NCBI RefSeq assembly: GCF_014779655.1
Contig: NZ_JACXYX010000003.1
Span: forward strand, 267,303 to 331,302
Direction: 5' to 3'
DNA: 64,000 bases
Origin: Nocardioides ganghwensis
GTDB taxonomy: Bacteria; Actinomycetota; Actinomycetes; Propionibacteriales; Nocardioidaceae
The notes beneath the pieces were generated by a model, which was given only the letters and a program-made list of their open reading frames with translations, did no database searches and was not told the DNA's origin. Of this stretch, positions 62,162 through 64,000 are shown one piece after another. Each line of letters begins with the position of its first letter. Position 1 is the first letter of the stretch. A program made the position numbers and the translations under genes.

Positions 62162-63076
62162 TCAGGTTGCGTGCTGCTGAACGACGTTGAGCACGTTGCC
62201 ATCGGGAGCGCGGACGAAGAAGCGGGTCACGCCCCACGTCTCGGTTGTCAGGGGATGCACGATCTCGTACCCGCGCTCCTGTGCTTGGCGGTAGGCGGCT
62301 TCGACGTCGTCGACCATGACCGAGACCACGGGGTCCACGGGTGCGGTGGCATCGCTGGTCATCACCTGGAGCGTCGCCCTGGATGCCGGCGAGGTGTGGC
62401 GGGCCACCCAGCCCAGGTTGAACTCCTCTTCGGCCAACCCGAGGTAGTCGCTGTAGAAGCTCCTGGAGGCGGGGAGGTCGGGTACGTGGAGGTCGGCGAT
62501 GATCTGCGTGACGCGGATGCGGGACGTGTCGGCACTCCCAGCTGTGCCGGTTTCGCCTGAGGTCTGCTCCGGCGCGGCTCCCAGGAGGTGGATCCAGCGC
62601 GGATCCTGCTGGCCCGACCGGCGCTCGAGCTCTCGCACGAGCGGTTGCGGGCGACTCGCCATCCGGCGCAGGCACTCCTCGACCTGGCCCCGGTCGGCGA
62701 ACCCGTGCAACCGCTCGGTGCGGGTGCGCAGCTCACCCGGCGCCTGCGCCCCGCGGAGCAGCAGCACCGTGAGCAGCGCCCGCTCGTCGGGCTCGAGGGC
62801 GAGGTGCTCGTCGAGGATCTGGTGGTACTTCAGTGTCCGGCGCCCGGTGTCGGACCACACGATCCGTAGCAGCCCGCGGTCCTTGAGCGACTTCGCGGTC
62901 CGCTCGACGGTCTGCTGGTCGAGGTCGGTGACGGGGTCGCGGCTGCTCCTCTGGTTGCACGCCGAGACCAGTGCGTTCGCGGAGAGGGGATAGGTGGCGG
63001 GCACGGTCGTCTGCTTCTCCAGCAGGCTGCCGAGGATGCGCTGGTCGGTCGCATCGAGGACGGGGAGTTCGCTCAC
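62162..63076 (-). CDS. YceH (DUF480) domain fused to a VOC/glyoxalase domain
   Basis: The 304-residue protein has two parts. Residues 1 to about 165 match YceH/DUF480, two winged-helix units with LDATDQRILGSLLEKQTTVP, TYPLSANALVSACNQRSSRD and LLTVLLLRGAQAPGELRTR. Residues about 188-304 form a VOC domain of the glyoxalase/bleomycin-resistance fold (VTQIIADLHVPDLPASRSFY, VSVMVDDVEAAYRQAQERGY, FFVRAPDGNVLNVVQQH). YceH is normally a stand-alone protein of unknown role. The GTG start at 63076 gives MSELPVLDATDQR, as in the family. Confidence 0.85.
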   Translation of the reverse strand: MSELPVLDATDQRILGSLLEKQTTVPATYPLSANALVSACNQRSSRDPVTDLDQQTVERTAKSLKDRGLLRIVWSDTGRRTLKYHQILDEHLALEPDERALLTVLLLRGAQAPGELRTRTERLHGFADRGQVEECLRRMASRPQPLVRELERRSGQQDPRWIHLLGAAPEQTSGETGTAGSADTSRIRVTQIIADLHVPDLPASRSFYSDYLGLAEEEFNLGWVARHTSPASRATLQVMTSDATAPVDPVVSVMVDDVEAAYRQAQERGYEIVHPLTTETWGVTRFFVRAPDGNVLNVVQQHAT

Positions 63077-63263
63077 GTCACGACCTTAGGTCTGCCTGGG
63101 CACGATTGCGCGGATCGAACAGCGTCCATTCGCCGCGAGCCGGACGCGGCCGATTCGCAACACCTCGAACGACTTCGAAGAGCCCAGAAACGCGCACGCG
63201 TGTCCGCGCCAGAAGAGTGTGCGTGCCCATGACCATCGCGAGGTCCTGGACGCTCGCCGAGGC

Positions 63264-63654
63264 CTAGCCAATCTGCAGATCGCCCGTTCGCCGGAAGGTG
63301 TTCCAGCGCGGAGGCTGCCAGTCGTCCCGCAGGGGATCCGGGAGCCACATGTCGTGCAGGACCCGGTTTCGCATGCCGGTCGCTGCTCTGGCCGCGAGCA
63401 ACGCATTGTCCCCAGACGTCAGGACCTCTCGATCCGCACCCGAGCTTCGGAGCAACTTCCGGCATTCGCTGACGAGTTGGTCAAAGCGTTCACTGCCCTG
63501 CTTTCCGAAACGCTATCGAGTTGGCGGGACAAGAAGCCGTGGACGTTGTCCACGCCGTATTCCAGGTGTGCGTGCGCCCGCGCCACCCGTCCGACCCAGA
63601 GCGACAGGGCATCGTCGTTGCTCAGGCCCGGCGGGGGATCCTGCGCATCCATTC
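63264..63654 (-). pseudogene. Frameshifted gene of unknown function
   Basis: From ATG 63654 one frame encodes MDAQDPPPGLSNDDALSLWV then GRVARAHAHLEYGVDNVHGF, and from about 63495 the sensible sequence continues in another frame (SERFDQLVSECRKLLRSS, AARAATGMRNRVLHDMWLP) to a stop at 63264. Either frame alone changes to random-looking sequence at the junction. The joined protein would be helical, about 130 residues, with an RNRVLHDMW motif that looks HEPN-like. A single-base frameshift (or sequencing error) is the likely cause. Confidence 0.55.
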
Positions 63655-63926
63655 GTTGACCGTACCCATCTTCTGAGCTCGGGGTCGCCCACAGCACGCG
63701 TCGTACCGCCGCGAGTCGGTGACCCGCACGTGCCGACGCCAGGACGCGGATGCGGGACGCGTACTTGGACGCCACTTTTACGCGCGGACTAGCCCGCGTG
63801 GCGAATGGCCGGGTTGTTCGGCAAGGTGCGAAGCAGGTCGCTCGGTCAGGTACGGCGAACCGCGCCGCTCCAGGGCGAACTCAACCGGTTGTTGCAACTC
63901 GATCGTGAGGTGAGAGGTTGCGGCGC
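63655..63926. other. Intergenic stretch leading to an insertion sequence
   Basis: No ORF in this 272-bp stretch has a recognisable product. GC is lower than in the flanking coding DNA, and the right end runs into the transposase region. Confidence 0.45.
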
Positions 63927-64000
63927 ATGCCGGGAGTGAGGTTGACCGCGGATCAGCGGTTGGTGATTGAACGGGCGTATCTGGCGGGTTTGCCGCAGGC
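63886..64000 (+). mobile_element. Left end of an IS30-type insertion sequence (partial)
   Basis: The stretch CCGGTTGTTGCAACTCGATCG at 63889-63909 looks like the terminal region of an insertion sequence, about 20-40 bases before the transposase start. The boundary cannot be fixed because the other end is outside the window. Confidence 0.4.
63927..64000 (+). CDS. IS30-family transposase, N-terminus only
   Basis: The ATG at 63927 opens MPGVRLTADQRLVIERAYLA then GLPQA, cut by the window edge. The RLT-x-x-QR-x-x-IE-x-x-x-x-x-GL pattern is the start of the helix-turn-helix that begins IS30-type transposases. With only 24 residues visible, the family call rests on this pattern. Confidence 0.55.
   Translation, partial: MPGVRLTADQRLVIERAYLAGLPQ

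Overview
The window looks like chromosome from a high-GC actinobacterium. The evidence is pervasive G/C-ending codons, many GTG starts, genes joined by 4-bp ATGA/GTGA overlaps, a dnaK-grpE-dnaJ-hspR heat-shock operon preceded by an HspR (HAIR) operator, large LuxR/AAA regulators, and several starts placed 6-7 bases after a TANNNT box, as in leaderless actinobacterial transcripts. Gene content and gene-by-gene resemblance suggest the Nocardioidaceae (Nocardioides-like). That placement is inference; there is no rRNA or other definitive marker here.

Layout. 1-9.8 kb: an M48 metalloprotease, a DUF6131-type membrane peptide, a pair of overlapping malyl-CoA-lyase-family genes, DUF1992 and DUF427 proteins, a PspC-type protein, a secreted protein of unknown family, and an MFS exporter coupled to an M20 peptidase. 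9.9-14.5 kb: the tail of a dead Ser/Thr kinase gene, a nitroreductase, and a tightly coupled histidine-degradation set (M20 amidohydrolase, HutF, HutI). 14.5-19.6 kb: an intergenic block rich in inverted repeats, a 38-aa peptide coupled to a 995-aa LuxR-type ATPase regulator, a one-PASTA lipoprotein and a sucrase/ferredoxin-like protein. 19.7-26.3 kb: a sugar ABC importer (binding protein and two permeases), its LacI regulator and a divergent debranching-type glucosidase, with two tandem LacI operators between them. 26.4-31.5 kb: an operon of an acidic repeat peptide, a JmjC/cupin oxygenase and a second sucrase/ferredoxin-like protein, then a convergent GTPase plus type VII-secretion-like cluster and a membrane-anchored protein. 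31.5-37.9 kb: an MFS transporter headed by an 82-bp tandem repeat, an aldo/keto reductase, an M3 peptidase, an SGNH hydrolase, a GNAT protein and a Dabb protein.

38-42.6 kb is the HspR-controlled chaperone operon. 42.6-48.5 kb carries a PlsC-type acyltransferase, an orphan UnbV/UnbU pair (families known from enediyne clusters), an AhpD-like protein and a pentapeptide-repeat protein. 48.6-60.9 kb is a cobalamin locus: cobQ-cobK on the plus strand, then on the minus strand, in transcription order, a chelatase (AAA+VWA), bluB, cobO, a cobB-cobC fusion, cbtB, cbtA and cobD, with cobL divergent. Two cobalamin riboswitches are visible, one before the chelatase and one before cbtB. The second lies inside the 3' coding end of the cobB-cobC fusion. 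Together these genes cover cobalt uptake, cobalt insertion, late corrin-ring modification, amidation, adenosylation, side-arm attachment and lower-ligand synthesis; the other ring-forming genes must be elsewhere.

The last 3 kb (SDR enzyme, a YceH-VOC fusion, a frameshifted gene, an IS30-type transposase start) are less orderly and look like recent turnover. The most unusual features are a palindromic repeat family (GGTTTCGACACG...GCTCAACC) that sits in frame inside two cobalamin proteins and at the start of cobD, the coding-embedded riboswitch, and the acidic-repeat-peptide/cupin operon.
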